A stretch of 64,000 bases of DNA from Bartonella sp. HY328 (GCF_025449335.1 NZ_CP104883.1:2906501-2970500), one strand, 5' to 3'. Positions 26,981 to 36,563 are shown, counted from the stretch's first letter. Made by a program: numbers and translations. The notes: generated by a model not told the origin, from the letters alone.

Positions 26981-27973
26981 TTAAAAGACTTTAGAAAACT
27001 CATCAATATTTGACTTATCATAAATGAACGGTGGCGCCATAATGACTTCCCCCTCATCACCGACAGTCAGCTCTCCCATGCGCCCCGCATCAATTTTACT
27101 TCCCTTATCGCTATTGGCATCGCCATCAACCAAACGCTTGGCAATATAAGTAACTGAATAGCCAAGATCGACTGGATTCCATATGGCAAACTCGTTTGTT
27201 ACACCAGCCTTAACCGCACCAGCCATCTCAGATGGAAGACCAAAACCGGTGACAAAAACATCGCCGACTTTCTTGGCATCCGTGACCGCCTGCGCCGATG
27301 ACAAAATACCGACAGTGCTTGGTGACATGATCACTTTAACATTTGGGTAGGATGACAAGATGCCTTGCGCTTCACGATAACTCTTATCGGCAAGGTCATC
27401 ACCATAAACTACGGTTACAAGATTGAGCTCAGGATATTCAGACATGTGTTTCTTCATTTCTGCTATCCAAATATTCTGATTGGTTGATGTGGTTGTAGCA
27501 GAAACAATTGCAAAATCACCTTTACCATCAGGTAAATGATCTTTAATGAGCTTCAAGCCGGTTTCACCAATCAGCTCGGTCGATGATGGGTTAAGATGAA
27601 TCATCCGCCCCTGCGGTGCAACGCCGGAATCCCACGATATTACCTTTATACCGCGTTGCATTGCCCGTTTCAAAATAGGCACAACCGCATCGGGATCATT
27701 TGCCGAAATAGCAATCACATCAACCCCTTGTGCTATCAACGAGTTAATAACCTCGATTTGCCCTTCCGCCGTGGTGGTGGTTGGGCCCGTATAAATGATA
27801 TTTACATCACCAATTTCTTTTGCGGCTTCTTGTGCGCCACGATTTGCTGCCTCAAAAAAGCCATTGCCTAAAACTTTAGCCACAAGCCCAATTTTTAAAG
27901 TCTCGGCCTTAGCCACGCTCACAGGCGCAATGAACGCCAAACATAATGCAAATAGAACCTTGCTAATCCGCAT
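26981..27973 (-). CDS. rhaS: periplasmic L-rhamnose-binding protein RhaS
   Basis: A 330-residue periplasmic sugar-binding protein of the type I (RbsB-like) fold. The signal peptide is residues 1-23, with mature start near ETLKIGLVAKV. The fold shows in GNGFFEAANRGAQEAAKEIG, DVIAISANDPDAVVPILKRA and VISWDSGVAPQGRMIHLN. I chose the ATG at 27973 because it starts the signal peptide and has a strong GGGAGG site eight bases upstream; the longer frame adds 31 non-conserved residues. It is the first gene of the importer unit, transcribed away from rhaI. Rhamnose as ligand follows from the surrounding rha genes. Confidence 0.92.
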   Translation of the reverse strand: MRISKVLFALCLAFIAPVSVAKAETLKIGLVAKVLGNGFFEAANRGAQEAAKEIGDVNIIYTGPTTTTAEGQIEVINSLIAQGVDVIAISANDPDAVVPILKRAMQRGIKVISWDSGVAPQGRMIHLNPSSTELIGETGLKLIKDHLPDGKGDFAIVSATTTSTNQNIWIAEMKKHMSEYPELNLVTVVYGDDLADKSYREAQGILSSYPNVKVIMSPSTVGILSSAQAVTDAKKVGDVFVTGFGLPSEMAGAVKAGVTNEFAIWNPVDLGYSVTYIAKRLVDGDANSDKGSKIDAGRMGELTVGDEGEVIMAPPFIYDKSNIDEFSKVF

Positions 27974-28051
27974 GGTGATTACCTCCCTAAATATTTTATG
28001 CCTTCCCACGGCATAAAATCCTCTTCCTTCAACCATTCTATATAAAATATG

Positions 28052-28117
28052 ATCATATTCAATCAAAAAATTAATATATTTGCAAATTAATGATTGATTT
28101 TGGTTGACAATGATTGA
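28052..28117. promoter_or_regulatory. rhaS/rhaI divergent control region with 10-bp-phased TGAT arrays
   Basis: Two arrays face away from each other. Toward rhaS (28052-28070) ATCA elements start at 28052 and 28062 on the plus strand, which read TGAT on the rhaS strand. Toward rhaI, TGATTGA, TGGTTGA and TGATTGA start at 28091, 28101 and 28111. The 10-bp period is exact. A TTGACA -35 box (28104-28109) is embedded in the rhaI array, with a possible -10 TTCTAT at 28128. Phased short direct repeats are typical operators of DeoR-family regulators; RhaR is the obvious candidate. Confidence 0.7.
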
Positions 28118-28201
28118 AATAGATCCTTTCTATTAACTATCCAGATGGATGTCATAGAGTAATATGAATCCATATTTGTCGATATTTGAAAGGGAGATCA
28201 A

Positions 28202-29494
28202 ATGAAACGGCAACCGATCCCACAAGAATTTATAGATGCGCATAACGAGAATTATCTTGCTGACCATAAGCGAGATTATGCCATTTTAGGCGAGAAATTG
28301 GCACGGCGGCATATTAATATTGAAAACATAACAAGCAAAGTAGGCCAATTTTTTGTTGCGATACCATCATGGGGGACAGCGACTGGCGGCACGCGATTTG
28401 GTCGGTTTCCTGGCCCTGGTGAACCGCGCGATATTTTTGATAAATTAGATGATTGCGCCGTTATCGAGGCGCTTTCGCAAGCAACGCCAAATGTATCCCT
28501 TCACATTCCTTGGGATCAAGTAGACACAAAGCAGCTAAAAACTTATGCCGAAGCTTTAGGGCTTGGCTTTGATGCGATAAACTCTAATACGTTTTCTGAT
28601 AGTGCTGGCCAAATCTATTCTTATAAATATGGTTCATTAAGCCACACTGATGCTAAGGTAAGACGCCAAGCGATTGAGCATAATATTGAATGCATAAGGA
28701 TTGGCAATGAACTTGGTTCAAAGGCATTAACAGTGTGGATTGGGGATGGAAGTAACTTTCCCGGGCAATCGCATTTCATCCGCTCTTTTGAACGCTATTT
28801 GGATTCCATGGCAGAAATTTATAAAGCACTGCCCGATGATTGGCGGTTATTTAGCGAGCATAAAATATATGAGCCTGCCTTCTATTCAACTGTTGTGCAA
28901 GATTGGGGCACAAATTTCTTAATCGCGCAAACTCTTGGAGAAAAAGCTTATAGTCTTGTTGATCTTGGTCATCATGCCCCCAATGTCAATATCGAAATGA
29001 TTGTTGCCCGCCTCATGCAATTTGGCAAACTTGGCGGCTTTCATTTTAATGATAGCAAATATGGCGATGATGATCTTGATGCCGGAACTATCGAGCCTTA
29101 TCGGCTGTTTTTAGTCTTTAATGAATTGGTTGATGCGCAATATAACCAATTACCCAATCTCGAGCCGTCTTATATGATTGATCAATCGCATAATGTCACA
29201 GACCCGATTGAAAGTCTTATTTCATCAGCCAATGAAATTCGCCGCGCCTACGCCCAAGCCTTACTTGTTGACCGTCTTTCATTGGCTGGCTACCAAGATG
29301 AAAATGATGCGTTAATGGCATCGGAAACCTTAAAAGCCGCTTTTCGCAGCGATGTCAGCCCGATTCTAGCCGAAGCAAGACTTCGCAGTGGCGGGGCAAT
29401 TGCGCCCTTAGCAGCTTACCGCGCCAGCAATTATCGCAAAAAAGTTGCGAATGAGCGCCCCGCCTTAACAGGCAATAGTGGCGCTTTTAATTAG
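28202..29494 (+). CDS. rhaI: L-rhamnose isomerase, rhizobial RhaI type
   Basis: A 430-residue TIM-barrel sugar isomerase of the xylose-isomerase-like superfamily that converts L-rhamnose to L-rhamnulose. Metal and substrate residues lie in LHIPWDQVD, LFSEHKIYEPAFYSTVVQDW, LVDLGHHAPNVNIE and GGFHFNDSKYGDDDLDAG. The sequence is the RhaI type of rhizobia and pseudomonads rather than E. coli RhaA. AAAGGGAGA precedes the ATG. It is alone on its strand, divergent from rhaS, and shares the phased operator region. Confidence 0.92.
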   Translation: MKRQPIPQEFIDAHNENYLADHKRDYAILGEKLARRHINIENITSKVGQFFVAIPSWGTATGGTRFGRFPGPGEPRDIFDKLDDCAVIEALSQATPNVSLHIPWDQVDTKQLKTYAEALGLGFDAINSNTFSDSAGQIYSYKYGSLSHTDAKVRRQAIEHNIECIRIGNELGSKALTVWIGDGSNFPGQSHFIRSFERYLDSMAEIYKALPDDWRLFSEHKIYEPAFYSTVVQDWGTNFLIAQTLGEKAYSLVDLGHHAPNVNIEMIVARLMQFGKLGGFHFNDSKYGDDDLDAGTIEPYRLFLVFNELVDAQYNQLPNLEPSYMIDQSHNVTDPIESLISSANEIRRAYAQALLVDRLSLAGYQDENDALMASETLKAAFRSDVSPILAEARLRSGGAIAPLAAYRASNYRKKVANERPALTGNSGAFN

Positions 29495-29530
29495 CGTTTA
29501 CACCTTTAATAATTGCAATATGCAAAAACA

Positions 29531-29563
29531 TTTGCTGCGGTAAAAACCACCTATCGCAGCAAA
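29531..29563 (-). terminator. hairpin between rhaI and the ankyrin gene
   Basis: TTTGCTGCG pairs perfectly with CGCAGCAAA (9 bp, 15-base loop). On the minus strand the hairpin is followed by TGTTTTTGC, so it could end the ankyrin transcript. On the plus strand it lies 37 bases after rhaI but lacks a T run. Confidence 0.45.
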
Positions 29564-29761
29564 GGGCATGCGATACGCATTACTTTAATTAAAATTTTGT
29601 GGTTTTAGCCTATTTTATAGTCTTATTGATGAGATCACGATTAAGGTTGACGGCCAATGAGGCAAGTGCTGGCTATCAATCCTTTAAACAGTCAAAAGAA
29701 CAAACATTCGCAACAGCTTAAGGCTTCAAAAATAGTAAATATATTTAAAATTATGATAGGA

Positions 29762-30640
29762 TCAATTACTTAAAGCTTTAATTTCAGCCCATGGAATTTC
29801 GCCACCAAATATTCTTTTAGTAAATTGATCATCTTGATATTTTGGATAGCGTTTTAATATTCTCATCGCAGAAATACGTTTATCATTACTTTCTTTATCG
29901 CCGCGCTGAGTATATCCAGAAAGGAATTGAATAGTCTTGATGATATCACTCATTTCCGCATGGTCTAGAAGTCCATAATCAATAAGGTTATTTAATTCTT
30001 GGTTACCACTTGATGATAGTGCTAATGATTGAACTAAATTAAGACCGGTTTCTCTTGGTAACCAAATATCTGCGCCAGCTTTTACAAGAATATCAACGCC
30101 TTTATAATTTTGTGCAATAGCAACATCTAAAACCAGTGGGGTATTATTACTGTTTATTTGTATATAATTGGGATCGCCACCAGTTTTAAGATAAATTTTT
30201 ATAAGTTTATTGATGAATATTAAATCCTCAGCCTCATCATTGCCACCACCCGGCATTCCTAAATAATTCATAAAATTCATGGGAAGACGCTTTGATGGTC
30301 TATCGACCATAGTCACATCAGCGCCATTACTAATCAACGTATCAATTGCTTGCACGTTGCGTTGCGACAAGGCATGGAAAAGCAAGGTTATTTCTTGGCC
30401 ATAGCGTTGATTTATCGCTCCCTGCGGAAGTTTTGCAAAATCGTTTTCATTTAAATCTTGATGTCTTTCAATTTTTTGCGCCAAATGATAGGCATTGCGA
30501 TCAAAATCACTAAATAAAAGATCCGATTGTGGTGTCAGTAACGAGGTTATATCATTATAAGCTTGATATCCCATAATAAGCAATAAAATGATTGCAGCAC
30601 TTGATAGGATTGTTTTTATTACCGCACGCTTATTTTTCAT
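29762..30640 (-). CDS. membrane-anchored ankyrin-repeat protein, function unknown
   Basis: A 292-residue protein with one N-terminal membrane helix (about 9-27: IKTILSSAAIILLLIMGYQA), so most of it probably faces the periplasm. Ankyrin-like units appear around GQEITLLFHALSQRNVQAIDTLISNGADV, a spaced unit ending TGGDPNYIQ, and NNTPLVLDVAIAQNYKGVDILVKAGADI. The C-terminal third has no recognisable domain. It has no link to sugar use, although it sits between rhaI and the ribitol dehydrogenase operon. Ankyrin proteins of this size often bind another protein, and some are immunity partners of secreted toxins, but no toxin gene is adjacent. Function is not assigned. Confidence 0.75.
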   Translation of the reverse strand: MKNKRAVIKTILSSAAIILLLIMGYQAYNDITSLLTPQSDLLFSDFDRNAYHLAQKIERHQDLNENDFAKLPQGAINQRYGQEITLLFHALSQRNVQAIDTLISNGADVTMVDRPSKRLPMNFMNYLGMPGGGNDEAEDLIFINKLIKIYLKTGGDPNYIQINSNNTPLVLDVAIAQNYKGVDILVKAGADIWLPRETGLNLVQSLALSSSGNQELNNLIDYGLLDHAEMSDIIKTIQFLSGYTQRGDKESNDKRISAMRILKRYPKYQDDQFTKRIFGGEIPWAEIKALSN

Positions 30641-30663
30641 TTAACAAGACTCAACTTACAAAT

Positions 30664-30693
30664 TTAAAAAAGCAGGCATTATCCATGCCTGCT
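30664..30693 (-). terminator. terminator of the rhaD-xdh-xylB-rbtD unit
   Basis: AGCAGGCAT pairs with ATGCCTGCT around a 5-base loop and is followed on the minus strand by TTTTTTAAATT. It lies about 107 bases after the ribitol dehydrogenase stop and just before the ankyrin start. Confidence 0.8.
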
Positions 30694-30799
30694 CATATTA
30701 TATTTTATCAGTAAGATTTTGATAGGGCAAATTAACCACCGCTTATGCAATAGGCTAAGACGCTCATAGGCCTTATAACCAATGCCAGCTTGCACTATA

Positions 30800-31528
30800 C
30801 TACATATCAAAATTTGACGGCAATATTACGATATCGCGGATGGTTACATTGCGCGGACGGGTCAGCATGAACATCACGCTATCGGCAACCTCGACCGGCT
30901 CAATCAAACTACCACTTTCTTTCGCTTTACGCAGATTTTCCTCTGGCCAATCGGCTAAAAGAGCACTAATAACTGGCCCCGGTGAAACCGATCCAACACG
31001 AATACCATGTTCTTTTAACTGCCGCCTTGTTGTTTGCACAAAACAATGCATTGCCCATTTGGATGCAGAATAAACTGGTTCCCAAGGAACAGGGAATTGA
31101 CCTGCAATTGAACTAGTAACAATAATATCGCCAGTCTTACGCTCAATCATATGGGGTGCGATGGCACGGACATTTTTAATAACCGCATTAATATTAAGAT
31201 TGAGCATGCGGTCGATCTGGTCATAATCGGCATCTATAAGATCACCGCCAATGTAACTACCTGCATTGGCGTAAAAAATATCTATATGATCAACAACCGC
31301 AAGAATTTTTTCCAGTAATTGTTTGCATTGGGCAGGATCTAATAGATCAAATACGAGAGGAATAGCGCCATCCCCTAATTTATTGCAAATAGCCTCTAAA
31401 GCTTTAACATCGCGATCAATTAAAACAACTTTTGCGCCAGCTTCGATCATGGCTTCCACGCCCGCTAAACCAATACCTGATGCTGCACCAGTGATTGCGG
31501 CAATTTTACCGCTCAATTTTTTAGTCAT
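30800..31528 (-). CDS. rbtD: ribitol 2-dehydrogenase (SDR family)
   Basis: A 242-residue NAD-dependent short-chain dehydrogenase expected to oxidise ribitol to D-ribulose. The cofactor loop is TGAASGIG (13-20), the NAG motif YANAG is near 86-90, and the catalytic residues are Ser139/140, Tyr153 and Lys157 (YSASK). Many long stretches match what I recall of Klebsiella ribitol dehydrogenase, notably GAKVVLIDR, WEPVYSASK, TTRRQ, VGSVSPGPVISALL and the C-terminal VTIRDIVILP. This is more specific than the SDR family alone. It ends the operon behind rhaD, xdh and xylB. The product needs a D-ribulokinase, and a candidate lies at 39-41 kb. Confidence 0.85.
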   Translation of the reverse strand: MTKKLSGKIAAITGAASGIGLAGVEAMIEAGAKVVLIDRDVKALEAICNKLGDGAIPLVFDLLDPAQCKQLLEKILAVVDHIDIFYANAGSYIGGDLIDADYDQIDRMLNLNINAVIKNVRAIAPHMIERKTGDIIVTSSIAGQFPVPWEPVYSASKWAMHCFVQTTRRQLKEHGIRVGSVSPGPVISALLADWPEENLRKAKESGSLIEPVEVADSVMFMLTRPRNVTIRDIVILPSNFDM

Positions 31529-31614
31529 GCTTTTACTACTCCCTTTTGCAAAACAAAACTGTATTATGAGATAAGTGACGTTGCGGCGCCCAAAGCTTAC
31601 AGCGTAACTTAGGG

Positions 31615-33054
31615 TTAAATATCTTTAAGGGCATGATAAATTGCCCTAAATTTTTCGCGCCTTGGCAAAAAGCTATTATATTTTTCACCATTGCTTTTAT
31701 GTTGGGCAATAAGTGGCGGCTGCGGACAAAACTGCTCCACGCTACCATTAGGATTTAGTGCAATTTGCGCTAAAATTGCCGCACCCAAGGCAGGCCCAAC
31801 AGTGCCGCCTTGGTGATAATCCAAATCAATCCCTGAAATATCCGCCAATAATTGCCGCCAGAATGCACTACGCGCACCTCCACCAATAATTGTGGCCGAT
31901 TGCGGCCTGATACCCGTTTCATGCAAAGCATCCATGGCATCCGCTAGGGCAAAACTTACTCCTTCAATAATTGCCCACGCCATATTCGCGTTTCTATGCC
32001 CAGCACTAAGACCATAAAATACACCACAAGCATATGGATCATTAAGTGGTGTGCGCTCGCCAGCAAGATAGGGCAGAAAAATAGGATTATGGACTTCAGT
32101 CTCTGCCTGTTGCGCTACATCAATGAAAGTTGCAACATCGGCAAGGCCAAGCATTTTTGCGCCCCAGTCAAGACAACCTGCAGCATTTAAGATCACCGAC
32201 ATAAGATGCCAACGGTCTGGCAATGCGTGGCAAAAACTATGAACTGCTTTTTGAGGGTTGCGCAAAAATCCATCACTTGCGACAAAATAAACCCCTGATG
32301 TTCCTAGCGACAACATTGCCTGATCAGGATGGATAATACCGCAACCAATAGCACCGGCAGCATTGTCACCAGCGCCTGCAACCAAAGGCACACATTCCAT
32401 TCCCCATAATTGCGCCAGTTGCGGTGTTAGCGTTGCTGTTGGTTGACACCCTTCAAATAGATCGGGCATTTGACCTTCATTTAAATGGCAAGCGGCTAAC
32501 ATTTCCTTGCTCCAGCAACGCTTTGCAATATCAAGCCATAATGTACCAGATGCATCAGACATATCAGTTGCAAAAACACCGCTCATACGCCAACGCAAAT
32601 AGTCTTTTGGCAGCAAAATTTTGTCAATTTTCGCGAAAATCTGCGGTTCATATTTTTCAACCCACAGTAATTTTCCTGCTGTAAAGCCAGGCATTGCCAG
32701 ATTACCGGTAATCTTAACCGACAAATCATTTATCTGCTTGCACTCTTCAGCGCAACGACCATCATTCCACAAAATGGCTGGCCGCAAAACTTCACCCTTA
32801 TCATCAAGCAAAACAGCCCCATGCATCTGTCCACTAAAACCAATGCCTTTAATGTTTTTGCCTAAATTATGTTGGACAAGTTCTGCAAAGCCTTTTTCAA
32901 GAGCTATCCACCAATCTTGTGGATTTTGCTCAGACCACAAGGGGTGAGGATGGCTAATGGTTAAAGGTTCATCATGGGTGAAGCACATGTTATGGTCATC
33001 ATCAATCAGAACAAATTTTATGCTTGACGTGCCAAGATCAATACCAAGATACAT
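31615..33054 (-). CDS. xylB: xylulokinase
   Basis: A 479-residue FGGY-family kinase that phosphorylates D-xylulose to D-xylulose 5-phosphate for the pentose phosphate pathway. The N-terminal ATPase fold begins YLGIDLGTSSIKFVLID. GFSGQMHGAVLLDDKG with ILWNDGR is specific for xylulokinases, and the C-terminal domain has GGGARSAFWRQLLADI. Length fits XylB. It lies 86 bases after xdh, which makes its substrate from xylitol. No xylose isomerase is in the window, so the D-xylulose probably comes from xylitol or D-arabinitol. Confidence 0.93.
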   Translation of the reverse strand: MYLGIDLGTSSIKFVLIDDDHNMCFTHDEPLTISHPHPLWSEQNPQDWWIALEKGFAELVQHNLGKNIKGIGFSGQMHGAVLLDDKGEVLRPAILWNDGRCAEECKQINDLSVKITGNLAMPGFTAGKLLWVEKYEPQIFAKIDKILLPKDYLRWRMSGVFATDMSDASGTLWLDIAKRCWSKEMLAACHLNEGQMPDLFEGCQPTATLTPQLAQLWGMECVPLVAGAGDNAAGAIGCGIIHPDQAMLSLGTSGVYFVASDGFLRNPQKAVHSFCHALPDRWHLMSVILNAAGCLDWGAKMLGLADVATFIDVAQQAETEVHNPIFLPYLAGERTPLNDPYACGVFYGLSAGHRNANMAWAIIEGVSFALADAMDALHETGIRPQSATIIGGGARSAFWRQLLADISGIDLDYHQGGTVGPALGAAILAQIALNPNGSVEQFCPQPPLIAQHKSNGEKYNSFLPRREKFRAIYHALKDI

Positions 33055-33140
33055 TTAACCACCCTATAAATTGTTGTAATATTCTCGACAAGCCTATTAA
33101 AATCCCAAACATCAAAGGCGATTAAAGGCAAATTACCTAC

Positions 33141-34184
33141 TTAGATTTCATCCATAACGATTTGCAGCTTTACATCTGTTGGATGCCCTTCTGCCGCGCG
33201 ATCAAAAGCGGCAATACTGTCTTTAAAAGCGAATGTATCACTAATAAGCGGCGCCACATCGACTTTTCCTGAAGCAAGCAATTCAATCGCTCGATCATAA
33301 ACATTGGCATAACGGAAAATTGTTTCTATTCTTATTTCCTTGGCTTGCGCCGCAACAAGATCAAAACTTATCGGCTCAATTGGCATTCCAACCGCCACCA
33401 CCTTACCTGCTGGACAAAGAGGTTCAAAAATTGTTTTCCAAACCGCCGATGCACCACTACATTCAAACAAAATATTGGCGCCCCACCCTTGTGTTTCTTG
33501 CTTGATAAATTGGTTAAGATTGACCTTGCTAATATCAACCGGCACAATCCCCTTATAATCACCGGCTATTTTTAATTTTTCTGCAACAATATCCGAAACA
33601 TAGACCTTTGCACAGCCGCCAGCCAAAGCGCAAAGCGCCGTTACAATGCCGATAGGCCCAGCACCAGTGACAATAGCAATATCCCCAGGGGTTATACCTG
33701 ATTTGACAGCGGCCTGCATGCCCACAGCCAAAGGCTCAACCATTGCACCAGCGGCAAAAGATACCTCATCGGGTAGCTTATAGGTCAAGGATGCAGGATG
33801 CACAATTTGAGGCGTTAAACAACCATGGATGGGCGGAGTTGCCCAAAAGGTCAATGATGGATCAAGATTATAAATCCCAAGCAAGGTCGCCCGAGATTTA
33901 AAATTAGGTATTCCAGGTTCCATACAGACCCGATCACCAACTTTGAGCTGATCAACATTGGCTCCCGTTTCAATAATGATACCCGAAGCCTCATGCCCCA
34001 AGACCATTGGAGCATTAACAATAAAGTCACCTATGCGCCCATGAGTATAATAATGCACATCACTGCCGCAAATGCCAACCGTGTGAATCTTAATGCGAAC
34101 GTCATCTGGACCGAGCTCTCGATCAAGATCTATATCTCGAAGCGAAAGCCGATGTTTTTCCTCCAAAACCAACGCTTTAACCAT
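33141..34184 (-). CDS. NAD-dependent xylitol dehydrogenase (zinc alcohol dehydrogenase family)
   Basis: A 347-residue medium-chain dehydrogenase expected to oxidise xylitol to D-xylulose in the cytoplasm. Catalytic zinc ligands are Cys39 (GICGSDVHYYTHG), His64 and Glu65 (GHEASG); the cofactor fold has TGAGPIGIV. The loop that binds a second, structural zinc in many relatives has no cysteines here (EPGIPNFKSRATLLGIYNLD), a form I recall from other bacterial xylitol dehydrogenases. Sorbitol or another polyol remains possible. A GAGGGGGAG site precedes the ATG. It is followed by xylB, which supports xylitol as substrate. Confidence 0.85.
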   Translation of the reverse strand: MVKALVLEEKHRLSLRDIDLDRELGPDDVRIKIHTVGICGSDVHYYTHGRIGDFIVNAPMVLGHEASGIIIETGANVDQLKVGDRVCMEPGIPNFKSRATLLGIYNLDPSLTFWATPPIHGCLTPQIVHPASLTYKLPDEVSFAAGAMVEPLAVGMQAAVKSGITPGDIAIVTGAGPIGIVTALCALAGGCAKVYVSDIVAEKLKIAGDYKGIVPVDISKVNLNQFIKQETQGWGANILFECSGASAVWKTIFEPLCPAGKVVAVGMPIEPISFDLVAAQAKEIRIETIFRYANVYDRAIELLASGKVDVAPLISDTFAFKDSIAAFDRAAEGHPTDVKLQIVMDEI

Positions 34185-34355
34185 GTTACTCCCCCTCTTA
34201 TATAAAAAGATTTAATCAAGCAGTGAAATGATACCAGCTTAAAAATCGTTAAAAATAAATCAGATTTTAAAAGATACTGGTTTGGCTAAATAAAACAAAA
34301 ATGAAGCTATTTACTTGAAAGATTTTAAGGCTCATCTTCCCCCGAGCGAACCATC

Positions 34356-34383
34356 CGTCAGGTTTCCTCCATTAAGCCTGACG
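34356..34383 (-). promoter_or_regulatory. hairpin between rhaD and xdh
   Basis: CGTCAGG pairs with CCTGACG (7 bp, 14-base loop) 18 bases after the rhaD stop. No T run follows on the minus strand, so it is more like an mRNA-stabilising or attenuating hairpin than a full terminator. It sits in the 217-base gap before xdh. Confidence 0.4.
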
Positions 34384-34401
34384 AATAGATTTTACATGAA
34401 A

Positions 34402-36498
34402 TTAACGCGTAAAGGTAGCTGCATTTCCAGCATCAACATTAATAATATTGCCAGTTGATTTTGATGACACATCCATGCCAAAAAAGGCAATGGCCTCCGC
34501 CACATCTTCAGGAAGAACTGAGCGTTTTAACAAAGACCTTTGACGATAATAATCTTCCAATTCGCTATCTTCAAGATGATTTGCTTGGGCGCGTTGCTGG
34601 CGCCATTCACCATTCCATATGCGTGAACCACGAATAACCGCATCAGGATTAACTACATTGCATCTTATACCAAAAGGCGCCCCTTCAAGTGCAATGCATC
34701 GCGCAAGGTGAATTTCCGTTGCCTTGGCGGCGCAATAGGCTGATGCACCTGCCGATGCTGCCAGGCCATTTTTAGAGCCAACAAAGACAATTGAACCACC
34801 AGAATTTTGTTTTTTCAACATAGAAAAACCTTCTCTCGCGACAAGGAAATAGCCGGTTGCAAGAATGGACATATTGCGATTCCAAACAGCAAGACTTGTT
34901 TCATCAAATGGTGCTGCTGAAGAAATACCAGCATTGGAGATAACAATATCAACCCCACCAAAGGCAAGCACTGTAGTGATAAAAGATTGCTTCACCGATG
35001 CTTCATCAACAACATCAAGCCCCGCGCCAAAAATTCTATCTTCGCCGTAAACTGCTGACAATTCTGCTATCGCTTCATGACGCGCATTTGCGTCAATATC
35101 TGCAACAACAATACAAGCACCCTCACGGGCTAAATGATGGGCAGATGCCTTGCCAATACCGCCTGCCCCACCAGTAATATAAGCAATCCTCCCTTCAAGA
35201 GCCTTTGGTTTTGGCATGCGTTGTAATTTTGCTTCCTCTAAAAGCCAATACTCAATATTAAAGGCTTCCTGCTCTGGTAACCCACGATAGGTAGATAGGG
35301 TTTCAGCGCCGCGCATGACATTAATCGCATTAATATAAAATTCAGCAGCATGACGAGCCATGGTCTTATTAACGGCAAAAGATATAAGACCAACTCCTGG
35401 AACAAGATAAATGACGGGATTAGGATCACGCATCGTAGGACTATTTGAATGCTTGCAACGCTCATAATAATGGCGATAATGATCACGATAAGCTTTAAGT
35501 GATAACCCAAGATTGCTTACAACCTCGTCAATATTGTTTTTTTGAGGATCAAAATCGATCACAAGTGGGCATATCTTGGTTCTTAAAAAATGATCAGGAC
35601 AAGAAGTGCCTAATGGTGCAAGCTTTGAAAGGTCTTTTGAATTAACAAATTCTAAAACAATATCGCGATTATCAAAATGACCAACTTTAAACCCGTCTTT
35701 ATTGATATGCGAGCGAATAGCAAGCATAAGCTCGGCAGCGATATTTTGTGCTTGATCGAAGGGAAGCGATTGTTTGTCAGCACCACCAAAAACAGCATGC
35801 GCTTTTGCCTGTTTTTCAATATAAGATGTTGCGGTATTAATGGTTTCTATCGTACGTTCATAACATAATTTTGCATCATCAGCCCAAGTAAATAGGCCAT
35901 GACTTTCTAAAATAACACCAATTGCCTCTGGATGATTGATGACAAAATCTTCGAGCCAAAGGCCAAGCTCAAAACCAGGACGGCGCCATGGCAGCCAGCC
36001 AATTTTATCGCCAAAGATAGCTAAGGTAATTTCTTGCGAATTTTGCGCTGCCGCAATAGCAATCACCGAATCGGGATGGACATGATCAACATGTTTATAG
36101 GGAACAAAAGCATGAAGTGGAGTATCAATGGACGCCGGACGTGGATTTAAATTAAATGTCGCATGGGGCAACAAACCTACCATTTCATCTTCATGGTCTG
36201 CCCCCTTATAAAGCCCTTTCATCGCCTTTAACTTATCAAGATATAAAGTTGCAAACCCATCAAGCTGGATACTACCAATATCGCCGCCTGAACCCTTGAC
36301 CCAAAGCACATCCACCTGCTCACCAGTTAAAGGATCATTCATTGCAATCTTTACAGAAGTATTACCGCCGCCATAGTTCGTAACACGCTTGTCAGACCCC
36401 AAGAGATTAGAACGATAAAGCAATTTTTGCACTTCATCCATTTGTGATGCCTTGGCATCATCCCACTTATCAACAATTGCCGAAGATGTATTTGTCAT
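34402..36498 (-). CDS. rhaD: bifunctional rhamnulose-1-phosphate aldolase / lactaldehyde dehydrogenase
   Basis: A 698-residue fusion. Residues 1 to about 420 form a class II aldolase that splits L-rhamnulose 1-phosphate into dihydroxyacetone phosphate and L-lactaldehyde; zinc ligands are expected in HVDHVHPDSVIAIA and ESHGLFTW. Residues about 440-698 form a short-chain dehydrogenase (YITGGAGGIGKASA, SNAGISSAAPF, YCAAKATEIH) that oxidises lactaldehyde to lactate. This fusion is typical of rhizobia and bacilli. It is the first gene of a leftward unit with the pentitol genes and is divergent from rhaR. A GGGAAT site precedes the ATG. Confidence 0.95.
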   Translation of the reverse strand: MTNTSSAIVDKWDDAKASQMDEVQKLLYRSNLLGSDKRVTNYGGGNTSVKIAMNDPLTGEQVDVLWVKGSGGDIGSIQLDGFATLYLDKLKAMKGLYKGADHEDEMVGLLPHATFNLNPRPASIDTPLHAFVPYKHVDHVHPDSVIAIAAAQNSQEITLAIFGDKIGWLPWRRPGFELGLWLEDFVINHPEAIGVILESHGLFTWADDAKLCYERTIETINTATSYIEKQAKAHAVFGGADKQSLPFDQAQNIAAELMLAIRSHINKDGFKVGHFDNRDIVLEFVNSKDLSKLAPLGTSCPDHFLRTKICPLVIDFDPQKNNIDEVVSNLGLSLKAYRDHYRHYYERCKHSNSPTMRDPNPVIYLVPGVGLISFAVNKTMARHAAEFYINAINVMRGAETLSTYRGLPEQEAFNIEYWLLEEAKLQRMPKPKALEGRIAYITGGAGGIGKASAHHLAREGACIVVADIDANARHEAIAELSAVYGEDRIFGAGLDVVDEASVKQSFITTVLAFGGVDIVISNAGISSAAPFDETSLAVWNRNMSILATGYFLVAREGFSMLKKQNSGGSIVFVGSKNGLAASAGASAYCAAKATEIHLARCIALEGAPFGIRCNVVNPDAVIRGSRIWNGEWRQQRAQANHLEDSELEDYYRQRSLLKRSVLPEDVAEAIAFFGMDVSSKSTGNIINVDAGNAATFTR

Positions 36499-36563
36499 AG
36501 CGATTCCCGATTATTTGTTTTTAATCTTTAATGCCCAAATGGCTTGATATTTTTATAAGCAAG

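Noticed and set aside
34356..34383. Full terminator isolating rhaD from xdh
   Set aside because: The 7-bp stem has no T run on the minus strand, so it is listed only as a hairpin and the operon is left open.
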